Source of the DNA: Farysia itapuensis | Taxonomy: Eukaryota; Basidiomycota; Ustilaginomycetes; Ustilaginales; Ustilaginaceae | DNA length: 64,000 bases | NCBI GenBank assembly: GCA_023212645.1 | Contig: JALBYC010000001.1 | Span: 62,001 to 126,000 of the forward strand | Reading direction: 5' to 3' | Shown: piece after piece, positions 19,015 to 28,100 of the stretch | Layout: each line of letters starts with the position of its first letter | Numbering within the stretch: the stretch's first letter is position 1 | Notes under the pieces: generated by a model | The model's database searches: none | What the model was told of the DNA's origin: nothing | The model's input: the letters and a program-made list of their open reading frames with translations, nothing else | Position numbers and translations under genes: made by a program

Positions 19015-20202
19015 ATGAAGTTCTTCACCTCTACGACGGCCGTCTTAGCAGTCTTGGCCAGCTCTGTCTTTGTTTCAGCAGCGACTGATGGCGGCTCCAA
19101 CGGTCATGAAGCCGTCCGACGCTCTCACAAGCATCAACACAAGCGAAACAAGGCCTGCTCCGCCTCTACCAACAAAACCTACGACGCTGCCAACGTCAAC
19201 AAGCTTGCCGCAGCCACCAGCAAGAAACACACCACCACTTCTAGCAAGAAGCATTCGACTACCAGCTCGAAGAAGCATTCCACCACGAGCAAGAAACATT
19301 CCACCACAAGCTCTAAGAAGCATTCCACCACCAGCTCCAAGAAGCACACCTCGACTTCCACACACAAGACCACTGCCAAGGGCACTGGTACCAAGAGCAG
19401 CTCGTCGAGTCTCTCGGCTCCGACTTCGTCTACTGGTAGCGGAGTGAACAAATCGGGTGGCAAGATGGGTCTGCCTTGGGCCAACGCCGACTCGATCGAT
19501 ATTGACAATTTTGACTTTGGTGATGTTTCGTGGTTCTACTCGTGGAGCAGCAACCCTGGCTGGGCAGATGCTCCCGTTGATAAGCTCATGTACTGCCCCA
19601 TGCTGTGGGGTGCAAAGTCTACCGGTGACTTCCAACGGGATGTGCTTAACAACCAAAACAGCACCTTCAACCAGCACAAGTGCGCTATGGGCATGAACGA
19701 GGTCAACCAGCAGGACCAGTCTAGCATGTCGCCCAGCGATGGCTGCAGCATGATTGAGCAGTACCTCATGCCGCTCAAGGACAAAGGATGGTACCTCATT
19801 GGTCCTTCCACCTCGAGCGCGCCCAGTGGCAAGATGTGGTACCAGAACTTCATCTCCCAGTGCCATGACACGTTTGCCAAGCTCGACAGCATCGCAGTGC
19901 ACTACTACGGCACGTCGGCCGACGCCTTTGTCACCTATCTCAAAGACTGGCACACTACCTTTGGCAAAGACATCTGGGTCACTGAATTCGCCTGCCAGAA
20001 CTTTGGCAGCGGTCCTCAGTGCGACGCCAACCAGACTACCGCCTTTGCCGAACAGATGACCACGTTTATGAACCAACAGGACTGGATCAAGGGCTGGGCT
20101 CCCTTTGCCGTCCTCAAAAACATTGGCATCTCTGAGACTCAGACTCTCAACAATGGCAACACGCCAACCGCCCTCTTCAACACATATGCCAACAGCGACT
20201 GA
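19015..20202 (+). CDS. Secreted GH128 (Asl1-like) glycoside hydrolase with KKHSTTS-repeat linker
   Basis: 395 aa from ATG 19015; the open frame starts upstream, but the signal peptide begins here (MKFFTSTTAVLAVLASSVFVSA). Residues 69-118 are a low-complexity linker of about seven SKKHSTTS-type units. The catalytic domain spans ~150-395 and fits the Asl1-like GH128 family: MGMNEVNQQDQS supplies a likely acid/base Glu229, and WVTEFACQNF a likely nucleophile Glu324. GH128 enzymes cleave beta-1,3-glucans, so a role in remodelling the fungal or a host cell wall is inferred. A long open frame on the opposite strand is a shadow. Confidence 0.85.
   Translation: MKFFTSTTAVLAVLASSVFVSAATDGGSNGHEAVRRSHKHQHKRNKACSASTNKTYDAANVNKLAAATSKKHTTTSSKKHSTTSSKKHSTTSKKHSTTSSKKHSTTSSKKHTSTSTHKTTAKGTGTKSSSSSLSAPTSSTGSGVNKSGGKMGLPWANADSIDIDNFDFGDVSWFYSWSSNPGWADAPVDKLMYCPMLWGAKSTGDFQRDVLNNQNSTFNQHKCAMGMNEVNQQDQSSMSPSDGCSMIEQYLMPLKDKGWYLIGPSTSSAPSGKMWYQNFISQCHDTFAKLDSIAVHYYGTSADAFVTYLKDWHTTFGKDIWVTEFACQNFGSGPQCDANQTTAFAEQMTTFMNQQDWIKGWAPFAVLKNIGISETQTLNNGNTPTALFNTYANSD
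19219..19368 (+). repeat. In-gene tandem repeat encoding SKKHSTTS units
   Basis: About seven imperfect 21-24 bp units (consensus agc aag aag cat tcc acc acc) coding for the Lys/His/Ser/Thr linker of the GH128 protein. Unit number is likely to vary between strains. Confidence 0.8.
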
Positions 20203-20408
20203 TCGCATTCCCGCTCTTTCTTCCGATACCGCGAACTGGGCCTGGTGTCTGTTCGAGCCTGTATTTGTCCCCTGTCTGTCGTTACTCTCTTTCCTCTGTA
20301 TATCTACGCCTGAACTTTTCTGTTCCAATATAAGCTGATTCGGCGGGCCGAGACGCAGCTCTCGGTCCCATCCCTTCTCTTCGTGTGCGTTTGCGTGAGC
20401 CTTTGCGA

Positions 20409-21580
20409 CTACAACTTGGCGGAAGTCTGCGAGAAGTAAGAGTCGACCAGACCAGCTACTTCGTGGGCGATACCGAAGGAGGCCTGGTAGCCCGCCGGAC
20501 CGATCCCGTAGGAATGGACGACGGGGAAGGGTTTGGACTGTAGCTCGACGCGGGCGCCGTTTTGTCTTGCGGGGCGGAAGCCGAGATTGTGGGCGAGGAT
20601 GGGTATGTCGGCCCATGTCTTGCCTGGAGGGACGAGTTCTGGGACGAGGTCGGCGCATTCTCGCAGGATGCGTTGGGCGGTTTGCTGGTTTGGTTGGGCG
20701 TGCGAGTGTCTGGCGTCATAGGTGCCTCCGAGGACGACTTGACCACTGCGTGCGCGTGGGATAACATAGTTGGCGACGGTGCCGAGTTTCATCACGCACC
20801 GCGCCGCTTGCAGAGGCGCTCTGAAGGCAGGTACGGAGACGAGAATCGTTTGCCCCTGGACCGGGTACACTTCCTCGTCTCTGACGTCGAGCAAGTCTGC
20901 AGCGCCTAGACCGGTCGCATTGACGATCAGATCACAGCCGTACACGAGAGACCGCGCCGTGGAGAGGGACGACAGTGTCGCACAACGCCGAAACTCGATC
21001 GGTGGTCCAGCCCTACTACCGTCCATGATCCGAGGCGAGGCCGCCGTCAATTCAGACATGAGCCAGCGTGTATACAAAGGCACGCTGATACAAAACGACC
21101 TGTACTTGATCGCGAACCCGCCATCACCCTCTACTTTACCGACGACTTGGAAGTCAGAGACGAGATCGCGGAACCATACGTCACTGGCTTCCACCTTGGT
21201 CTGCGAGATGTCGGTGAAGTCGAGCGTGGCCATCACTTCCTCCGGCAGGCGCGATACAATCTTCTGCCATTTACGAAAGGTGATCTCGTCTCGACGCTGA
21301 GCATCCTTGTCCTCCAGCGTTGCAAACGAACGCCAATTAGCCCCCTTGCGTGTGCAATTCTCCAGTCAGCAATGAAAGCAATTGGTGATAAGGGGGGGGG
21401 GGGGGGGGAGTTTAGACTTACGGCCCAGGGACTGGCAAAGGTGCGCGAAAAGCCGTCTTGCGGCAGATCACGGGCGAGGATTGTGACCTTGTACCCGCGC
21501 TCCCGCAGCTCGAATGCATTGGTGAGACCAATGACGCCTGCGCCGACCACGACGATGTGTGGCATTGTGTGCGTCGACAT
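20409..21580 (-). CDS. D-amino-acid oxidase, peroxisomal, two exons
   Basis: Exons 21580-21422 and 21344-20409 (364 aa), intron 77 nt (GTAAGT donor). Splicing restores the DAO segment FASPWA-GANWRSF. The FAD-binding motif is [10 protein letters not shown] (residues ~11-20). The C-terminal part has [10 protein letters not shown], and the signature-like [15 protein letters not shown] deviates slightly from the textbook pattern. The last three residues, AKL, form a PTS1 peroxisomal signal. The enzyme oxidises D-amino acids to 2-oxo acids, ammonia and H2O2. It is head-to-head with a 2-oxoglutarate oxygenase. The intron contains a run of 17 C on the coding strand. Confidence 0.93.
21392..21408. 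repeat. Poly-G/poly-C homopolymer of 17 in DAO intron
   Basis: Seventeen consecutive G on the plus strand (C on the transcribed strand) inside the DAO intron, 13 bp after the donor. Exact length is uncertain because homopolymers are error-prone in sequencing. Confidence 0.85.
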
Positions 21581-21657
21581 GTTGGAGGCTCGGTGGAAAG
21601 ACGCCGAGATGAAAGCCGGTCCGTTTGTTGGACCCTACATCTGTCTACCGGACCACG
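21581..21657. promoter_or_regulatory. Very short divergent promoter, DAO and 2OG oxygenase
   Basis: Only 77 bp separate the two ATGs, so both 5' untranslated regions and core promoters are compressed or overlap. Confidence 0.5.
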
Positions 21658-22665
21658 ATGACCGTACAGCCGATCCCCACCATTGCGCTCGACAGCGTAG
21701 GCGCCGAACTAGGGCAGAGCATCCTGCATGCTTGTGTGCAGACGGGATTCTTCTACCTCAGCGACCATGGTATTCCTGCCGCTGAAATCGACGCCATGTT
21801 TGAGCGAAGCAGACGACTCTTCCTCGAGCACGACGAATGCACCAGACTCCAGCATCAGAATCGCGCGGACAACACCGGCTACACGCCCATCAAGAACGAG
21901 AACCTAGACCCAACGTCAACGTCCGACGGCGATCTCAAACAGTCCTTCTACCTGGCATCGCTGCGAGACTCGGTGCAGACCGAGCATCAGGCTCCGGCGC
22001 AGACGCTCCCTCCCGTGCTCGAACAAGATCGAGAGCAGCTCGCTGCCTTCATCCAGCGCTGTAAGGACGTGTGTGCCAGAGTACTGGTTGGCTTCGCAGA
22101 CGCCATCGAGATGCCGTCTGATTTCTTCCTCGGCTCGCACAACGGTCAGCACGACCGACTGCGTCTGATTCACTACCCCCCGACCAAGGTATCGTCTTCG
22201 CTCGACGCCGCAGGAGACAGTATCCGCGCTGGCTCGCACTCTGACTATGGATCCTGCACGCTGCTGTTCCAAAAGGACGTCGGCGGGTTGCAGGTGCAGA
22301 CAAAGGCGGGCGAGTGGGTCGATATTCCCCCTCAACAGGGCTGCCTGGTCGTCAACGTCGGTGATGCAATGGAGTTTTGGAGCGGAGGTCTGTTCAGATC
22401 GACCCAACACCGGGTTGTGCTCCCACGTTGCGAGTCTGAATCCGGCTCTCGCTTCTCCATGGCCTACTTCTGCCAGCCGGACGAACATGCGCGTCTCTCC
22501 CCCTTACCCGTATCACCCCAGATCGCCCATGCGCTAGCGGACGTCACCATGACCCGCGACCAATTCCAACAGCGATGCGCAGCTAAAGGCATCACAAACA
22601 TGACCCAACTCACAGGCGGACAGCATCTCCGCGCCAGACTCAACGCAACTTATACCACGACATAG
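21658..22665 (+). CDS. 2-oxoglutarate/Fe(II)-dependent dioxygenase (isopenicillin N synthase-like)
   Basis: 335 aa from ATG 21658 (MTVQPIPTIAL). It has the DIOX_N-type N-terminus (CVQTGFFYLSDHGIP) and the 2OG-FeII domain with the iron triad His194/Asp196 (SHSDYGS) and His251 (STQHRV). Arg265 in the RFSMAY motif binds 2-oxoglutarate. This is a complete active-site set. The family in fungi includes oxidases of small molecules such as amino acids, nucleobases and secondary metabolites; the substrate is unknown here. Close pairing with D-amino-acid oxidase may hint at nitrogen-compound catabolism, but that is speculative. Confidence 0.88.
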   Translation: MTVQPIPTIALDSVGAELGQSILHACVQTGFFYLSDHGIPAAEIDAMFERSRRLFLEHDECTRLQHQNRADNTGYTPIKNENLDPTSTSDGDLKQSFYLASLRDSVQTEHQAPAQTLPPVLEQDREQLAAFIQRCKDVCARVLVGFADAIEMPSDFFLGSHNGQHDRLRLIHYPPTKVSSSLDAAGDSIRAGSHSDYGSCTLLFQKDVGGLQVQTKAGEWVDIPPQQGCLVVNVGDAMEFWSGGLFRSTQHRVVLPRCESESGSRFSMAYFCQPDEHARLSPLPVSPQIAHALADVTMTRDQFQQRCAAKGITNMTQLTGGQHLRARLNATYTTT

Positions 22666-22742
22666 ATATCCAGAGCCCAACAATTACAGGATTTACATAG
22701 CGAGAAAGGGGTATCGAAAGAGTCGTGCTTGGGTGTATGTGT

Positions 22743-22758
22743 GAGAGAGAGAGAGAGA
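22743..22758. repeat. (GA)8 microsatellite
   Basis: Eight GA units immediately after the PPT1 stop codon, in its 3' untranslated region. Confidence 0.9.
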
Positions 22759-23952
22759 TCAGGGGAGTTGGATAGCACCGTGTTGCTTGCTGCGATACTT
22801 TTTGACACCTCGCACCGACGAGACCACGCCGAAGACGATGACTCGGATGGCGATGAAAATGGCAAAAGTCAAGAAGAGTTGCGAGACAATCAGTCCACCG
22901 GTGTCTTCGAGACGCAGTCCGGTGGTGTTGTACAGCAGCCACCTCCAGCCATGGCTGAGTGATATTGGTACCACGGCGCCCAATCCTGCGTCGGGAGTGC
23001 CCACATACTTGCCAAACACCTTCATCTGGCAAGCTGGGTCAATCTGCATGTGGATACCGTGGCATAGCTCAAGCACCAACGAACCTCGCTTGTCGAGTTT
23101 CTTGAGACCAATGCGATCTTCCTGGTAGATGGAGCTTTGGCGCAAGGGTATAGGTTCGGTCAGGTCAGTGTCAGTGCCGTTGTTGATGGGGTACGACGCA
23201 AACCAAGAGGACTGCTTAGGCTGGACCGTCACATCCTTGCTAAACATGAGCATCACAAAGTTGTCCAGCGAGGCTAGATTCTTTGCATAGCTTTTGTTCA
23301 CGTTGACGCCTTCATTGTTAATGTCCTTGATAAAGTCGTTCTTCTCCAGGTAGTTCTCGAAAGCATCAGGATCCTTTGGGTTTCGGAAGTACTGAGCTGT
23401 GACGAGGTGAGACTGTGCATAGTCTGTGTAGATTCCGCCTCGCAGGGCTGCTTCAGCGACGCGGCAGAGAAGATCCGTCGGTGTGCAGGCTGGCAGATCC
23501 GATATGCCCATATGCTGGCTCCCAAACGTCACCAGATTCCTCACCTTGGGCGTGTTGCATCTTTCAACGTACGCCCGCAGGAATTGTCCGCCCTGTGAGA
23601 AGCCGATGGCGTCAAATCCACCCTGCAGCTGTTTGACATTGGCGAGTTGCTGACACGCGTGATCGATCTGATCGTTGACATGGCCGAAGAAACCTTGCTT
23701 CCTATCTCCTGAATCGCTTTCATCGTCAAGTGTCACCGAGTGCACATATAGGCCAGGGAAAGCTTCTTTGAGCTGATCAATGAAAGAGTCGATCCCTTCG
23801 GAATGTGCGCTGTCACCCAGGCCGTGCCATATGACGAGGGGGTGCGGTTTGGGAAGGAGCGAGAACGGTACAGCAGTTGTCTTGGCTGGGAGCAGTGCTG
23901 CTATTGTCACCAGCATGCCGGCAAGGCCAGCCACGAATCGTTGCGCCTTCAT
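22759..23952 (-). CDS. PPT1: Palmitoyl-protein thioesterase 1 with C-terminal membrane anchor
   Basis: 397 aa, single exon. Signal peptide ~1-27. The alpha/beta hydrolase core has HGLGDS at 43-48, nucleophile Ser119 in GFSQGG, Asp240 in FSKDVTV and His301 in HGIHM, all as in PPT1. The enzyme removes S-acyl groups from proteins during lysosomal or vacuolar degradation. Unlike the soluble animal enzyme, it continues into a transmembrane helix (about 354-377) and a short basic tail. In Schizosaccharomyces pombe PPT1 is fused to a dolichol pyrophosphatase; no such second domain is present here. It is divergent from coatomer zeta, with 193 bp between ATGs. Confidence 0.93.
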   Translation of the reverse strand: MKAQRFVAGLAGMLVTIAALLPAKTTAVPFSLLPKPHPLVIWHGLGDSAHSEGIDSFIDQLKEAFPGLYVHSVTLDDESDSGDRKQGFFGHVNDQIDHACQQLANVKQLQGGFDAIGFSQGGQFLRAYVERCNTPKVRNLVTFGSQHMGISDLPACTPTDLLCRVAEAALRGGIYTDYAQSHLVTAQYFRNPKDPDAFENYLEKNDFIKDINNEGVNVNKSYAKNLASLDNFVMLMFSKDVTVQPKQSSWFASYPINNGTDTDLTEPIPLRQSSIYQEDRIGLKKLDKRGSLVLELCHGIHMQIDPACQMKVFGKYVGTPDAGLGAVVPISLSHGWRWLLYNTTGLRLEDTGGLIVSQLFLTFAIFIAIRVIVFGVVSSVRGVKKYRSKQHGAIQLP

Positions 23953-24145
23953 CGTTGTGCTGGGTCAGAGAGGCATGGTTTACCAAATCCGGGCTGAGTA
24001 GGGCGAGGTGCAAAGCCGACTTCCGAGGAAATCGATTCGATTGTCCCGGACGAGAGATTTCAGGCGCTTGAAGCTCAAAGCACCAGCCACGTCTCACAGA
24101 TACACACAACGCTTCTTCTCGAGACCAACACCATACCACTTGATC

Positions 24146-24847
24146 ATGACGCTTGGCAACTTGACGCTCTACACGACCTCGGCAGTCTTTATCCTCGACA
24201 CGGATGGGAATCGCGTCATCTCGAAATACTACCAACCACCACACGCCGCCAACTTCCTCTCAACGGCCACGCCAGCTCAACAGAATGCAGTTGCAGCAAC
24301 AACACCACAGCTGTCTGCGAAGAGCCCTTTCAGCACCATCAAGGAACAACGAGCGTTTGAAAAGGCCATCTTTGACAAGACAAAGCGCGCGACAGGCGAC
24401 ATTGTGCTGTACGACTCGCATCTTGTGCTCTTCAAGACGTCGCTCGACGTCATTTTCTACGTCGTTGGTCCGGCAGCAGAGAACGAGCTAATGCTGGCGG
24501 GACTGCTGAATGCCTTCTTTGACGCTACCAGCTTACTGGTCCGACACCAGGTTGAGAAGCGAGCTATCTTGGAGAACTTGGACCTTGTCACCCTGGCGCT
24601 CGATGAAACAGTCGACGACGGTATTATTCTAGAAACGGATGCTACGACAATCGCCTCTCGTGTGTCAAGGCCTCGACCAGACGTCAACGAGATCCAGATC
24701 AACGAACAGAGTAAGTGATGCAAACCGCAAAGATATATAGACCCGAAGCTGACCGATCTTTGCTCCCCCCTATCAACAGCAATTATGAGTGCGTATTCGA
24801 GCCTCAAGGAGCGAGTAGCTCAGCGTATTCTTCAAGGAGGCCTCTAG
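24146..24847 (+). CDS. RET3: Coatomer subunit zeta, two exons
   Basis: Exons 24146-24710 and 24780-24847 (210 aa; 69 nt intron, GTAAGT donor, AACAG acceptor). The ATG chosen gives MTLGNLTLYTTSAVFILDTDG, the longin-type start of zeta-COP; the frame extends upstream without a better start. Conserved stretches include NRVISKYY, KATGDIVLY-like RATGDIVLYDSH, and ILENLDLVTLALDETVDDGI. The second exon supplies the usual short helical tail (TIMSAYSSLKERVAQ). Zeta-COP belongs to the F subcomplex of the COPI coat on Golgi-derived vesicles. Confidence 0.94.
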
Positions 24848-25167
24848 CTTTGCAATACTATTGAATACGTTGCTATGGAGGTTTGTGCGATGCATGGCTA
24901 TCTGAGGTCGTACGGCGTGCCCGACGTCGGCGTTTGCGTTTGAGTGCCAAGTGGTGTTTGATCGCAAAAATCGGATTGACGGTTGACAGGCGGCGATTCA
25001 CCATCATCAGCCGACTTCCACGCCGTCGTCTGCCGTGCTTCTCACTCCCATCACCGTCTTGCCCGCCCCTCTCATCATGCCATGTACCGCGCATCGAGCA
25101 TTCACGGCTCGTCGACTGCTCCGCCTCTAAATTTCGACATCTGACGCCGCAATTTGAGTAACACGTC
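24848..25167. other. Intergenic region upstream of the Kin4-like kinase
   Basis: 320 bp between tandem plus-strand genes, with a pyrimidine-rich stretch before the kinase ATG (about 25020-25080). Nothing else is recognised. Confidence 0.45.
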
Positions 25168-28100
25168 ATGAGCCAGGCCGGCTCGAGAAGAAGCCACGCC
25201 TATGGCAGCCTGGCTGGCTCTAGCATCAACCAGAAAGCCGCTCTCGCTTCTGCCTACCAGGAACTTGGCAAAGAGCTTTCGTCGACCAACCTCAAAATGG
25301 TCGGCAACTATACCCTGCAGCGTCCGATTGGCGAAGGAACGTACGGTAAAGTGCGTCTCGGCCTGCACCGTCTCACCAACACCCGCGTCGCCATGAAACA
25401 GATTCCCAAGGCGCATTCTGCGAGCCTGACACGAGAGATTCATCACCATAGGCGCCTGCACCATCCCAACGTCATGCAGCTGTATGAAGTCATTGCTACA
25501 GAACAGAACATCTGGATGGTCAGCGAGCTCTGCGCTGGCGGTGAACTGTACGACTATCTGGTGGAGAATGAGGTTCTTGCTGAACCCGAGGCTCGTCGCA
25601 TCTTTGGCCAACTGTGTCTCGCCGTCGCATACATCCACAGCAAAGGCATTGTCCACCGCGATCTCAAGCTGGAAAACATCCTGCTCGACGAACAGTGCAA
25701 CATCAAGCTCGGTGATTTCGGCTTCACCCGTGAGTTTGACGGCAAGCGCCTGATGGAGACCTTTTGCGGCACAACGGGCTACGCTTCCCCCGAAATGCTT
25801 GCGGGTAAAAAGTACACGGGTGAGGAAGTCGACATCTGGTCCCTCGGCGTCATTTTATACGCCTTGCTGTGTGGTGCACTTCCCTTTGATGACGATGACG
25901 AGAGCGTCATGAAGCACAAGATTCTGCTGGGCGACTACGAGTTACCCGATTGTCTATCTGACGAAGCTCAGGATCTTGTACGCTCCATACTTCAGCAAGA
26001 CCCGACAAAGCGACCGTCCATCAGATCCATCTTAGCCCACCCGTGGTTCTCGAAAACCATGCAGACCAGCTCCATGTCGACCGTTGACGAAGATGAATAC
26101 ACTGGTGAGCGCAGAAGTAGCAAGCCAGAAGCACCGCTCGGCTCCGCTTCTGCCTCCTTGCTCCAGACAGCAAGTGCAAAGGATGCTCAGGATTCGCGTC
26201 ATGCCGTTCAAGGCGCTTCAGGCAGTGTGCATTCCAGCCGCAGTGATGGCGGGTCGAGCGATTATCGCTCCAGCGGCACCGATTTGACCGATCCCACAAC
26301 GGCCGACACTCTCAGTCGTCCCGACAACGATAACACATCCGCACCGGCAGACAAGGCTTCCGTAGTGGCCACGGCAAAGGACGCCATGGGACTGCATCAA
26401 AACGGATCGCAGACCACTATTCGCCGTGCAGGTTCTGACACTAGTGATGCCTCCCTCAATACAGCATCTCGCGCTCCTACTCGATCTGCTTCTACATTCC
26501 TGCCTACACACCACGAACTTCCCGGACACCACGAATCGAGCTCCGATGACGGTTTAACTCCCATGTACTCGTCAGCGCCGTTAAGCAAGCGAGGCTCACA
26601 GAGTTCTTCTCGAGGTCATCACAGGACTCCGTCTCGAACAAAACGACGATCGGCCTCCTCCAGTGGCTTGTCGGATCATCATCCTCCTCATCTAGGTCGC
26701 AAGCCTGTGGACTATCTCTCACAGATCAAGAATCTGCAGCCAGCGACCTTCTCGACGGCAGTGGAACAGTCCTTACTCCACCAGCTCAGCTCCCTTGGCT
26801 TTGATGTCGGTCAGATGGTTCACAGTGTCGTCAATGATGCTTGCGATACCAGCGGCGCGATGTGGTGGATGCTTTTGCGCAAAGCGCAGGATAAGCCCTT
26901 CCATCACGTCTCTGACTACCCCCCGCTCGACCCTTTGACTACCGACGAAGTCGACTCCAGCACGACTTCTTTTTCTTTGCCACCACCGTTACCCGAAAAG
27001 GCTCCGGCAAGGCGCGTCGAAGACCTGTCAAAGTCCAGACTCAGCTCGTCCCGCTCCGAGAACTCGGGTCTTTCGGACGTTGCAACCCGTCCACTGCCGC
27101 AGGACAATCTGATGCCCACGTCTGTTTCGCTCGCCGATCTTCGCAGTCAGCCCTTTTCCGACGAATCGACGAGCTCAGCTATGGTGTCGTCGACGTCATT
27201 CGACTCCTCCTTGCTGGAGCGCGGTTCGGGTGACGTGTCTGACTTTCGACCAAAGTCTCAGCAACGTCACACGGCCGTCACACCGGCGTCTTCTAAGCTG
27301 CGGCAGGTTAGCGATGCCGACTCTGGAACTTCAACGCCGGACAGCGGCAAAGCGCAGAGGAAAACGGCACGTGCTGAGCGGCCACGAAGCAACTCGCTGT
27401 CTGTAAAGCAGTTCGCACAGAGCATGTTGGGTACGAAGGACAAAGGCACGTCCACGCCCGATCAAGTCATTGTCGCAGGCGAGTCTCTGCTGGTAGAGAG
27501 AGCCAAGAGTCCGACCATTTTTGGACGTCGAAACACGGTGAGCAATGCCAAAGATTCTTTGGTCGGCAGACTGTCCAGCCCGTCTACACCCAAAAAGACC
27601 AGCACGGACTCGCCGTCGCACGAACTGCGTCGTCCCAGTCTCGGCACGCCCGACACGCAGGTAGACAAGCACGAAGCGCGCGACGACTCGATCTTCGGTA
27701 CACCATCTCGAGAAATACCGGGCGTCGAGCGGTCCACCACGCCAGCGGGCGAGGCCAGTAAACTGGCGTTTGCAGGCTCCTCTTCGATTTCGCAGGAGTC
27801 GTTTAGCACAACTTCAATGACACCTCAGGGAAGTGAGAAGAGCAGTAGCACGAAATCCAAACCAGGATCTTCCTTTATCTCCACCGTCCGAACCTGGCTC
27901 GGCGGGGCCAACGAGAAGCCGGGTAAAAAGGGGAAATCGACGAAAAAGACGCTGCTGACTCCAGCGGCAGGGCATACGGATGTGACGAGAAAGGCGGCGG
28001 CAGCTGCGTCGTCGTCGTCGTCTCCCGTGATGAACTCGGCGTCGCGTGCTTCGAGTGTGCGACGCCGATCGGCTCATTACCACCAGGGTTCTGTTGGACG

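Noticed and set aside
19075..20658. 527-codon frame antisense to the GH128 gene
   Set aside because: The sense strand has signal peptide, catalytic motifs and stop in the right place; the antisense frame is Arg/Gly/Val-rich with no family features.
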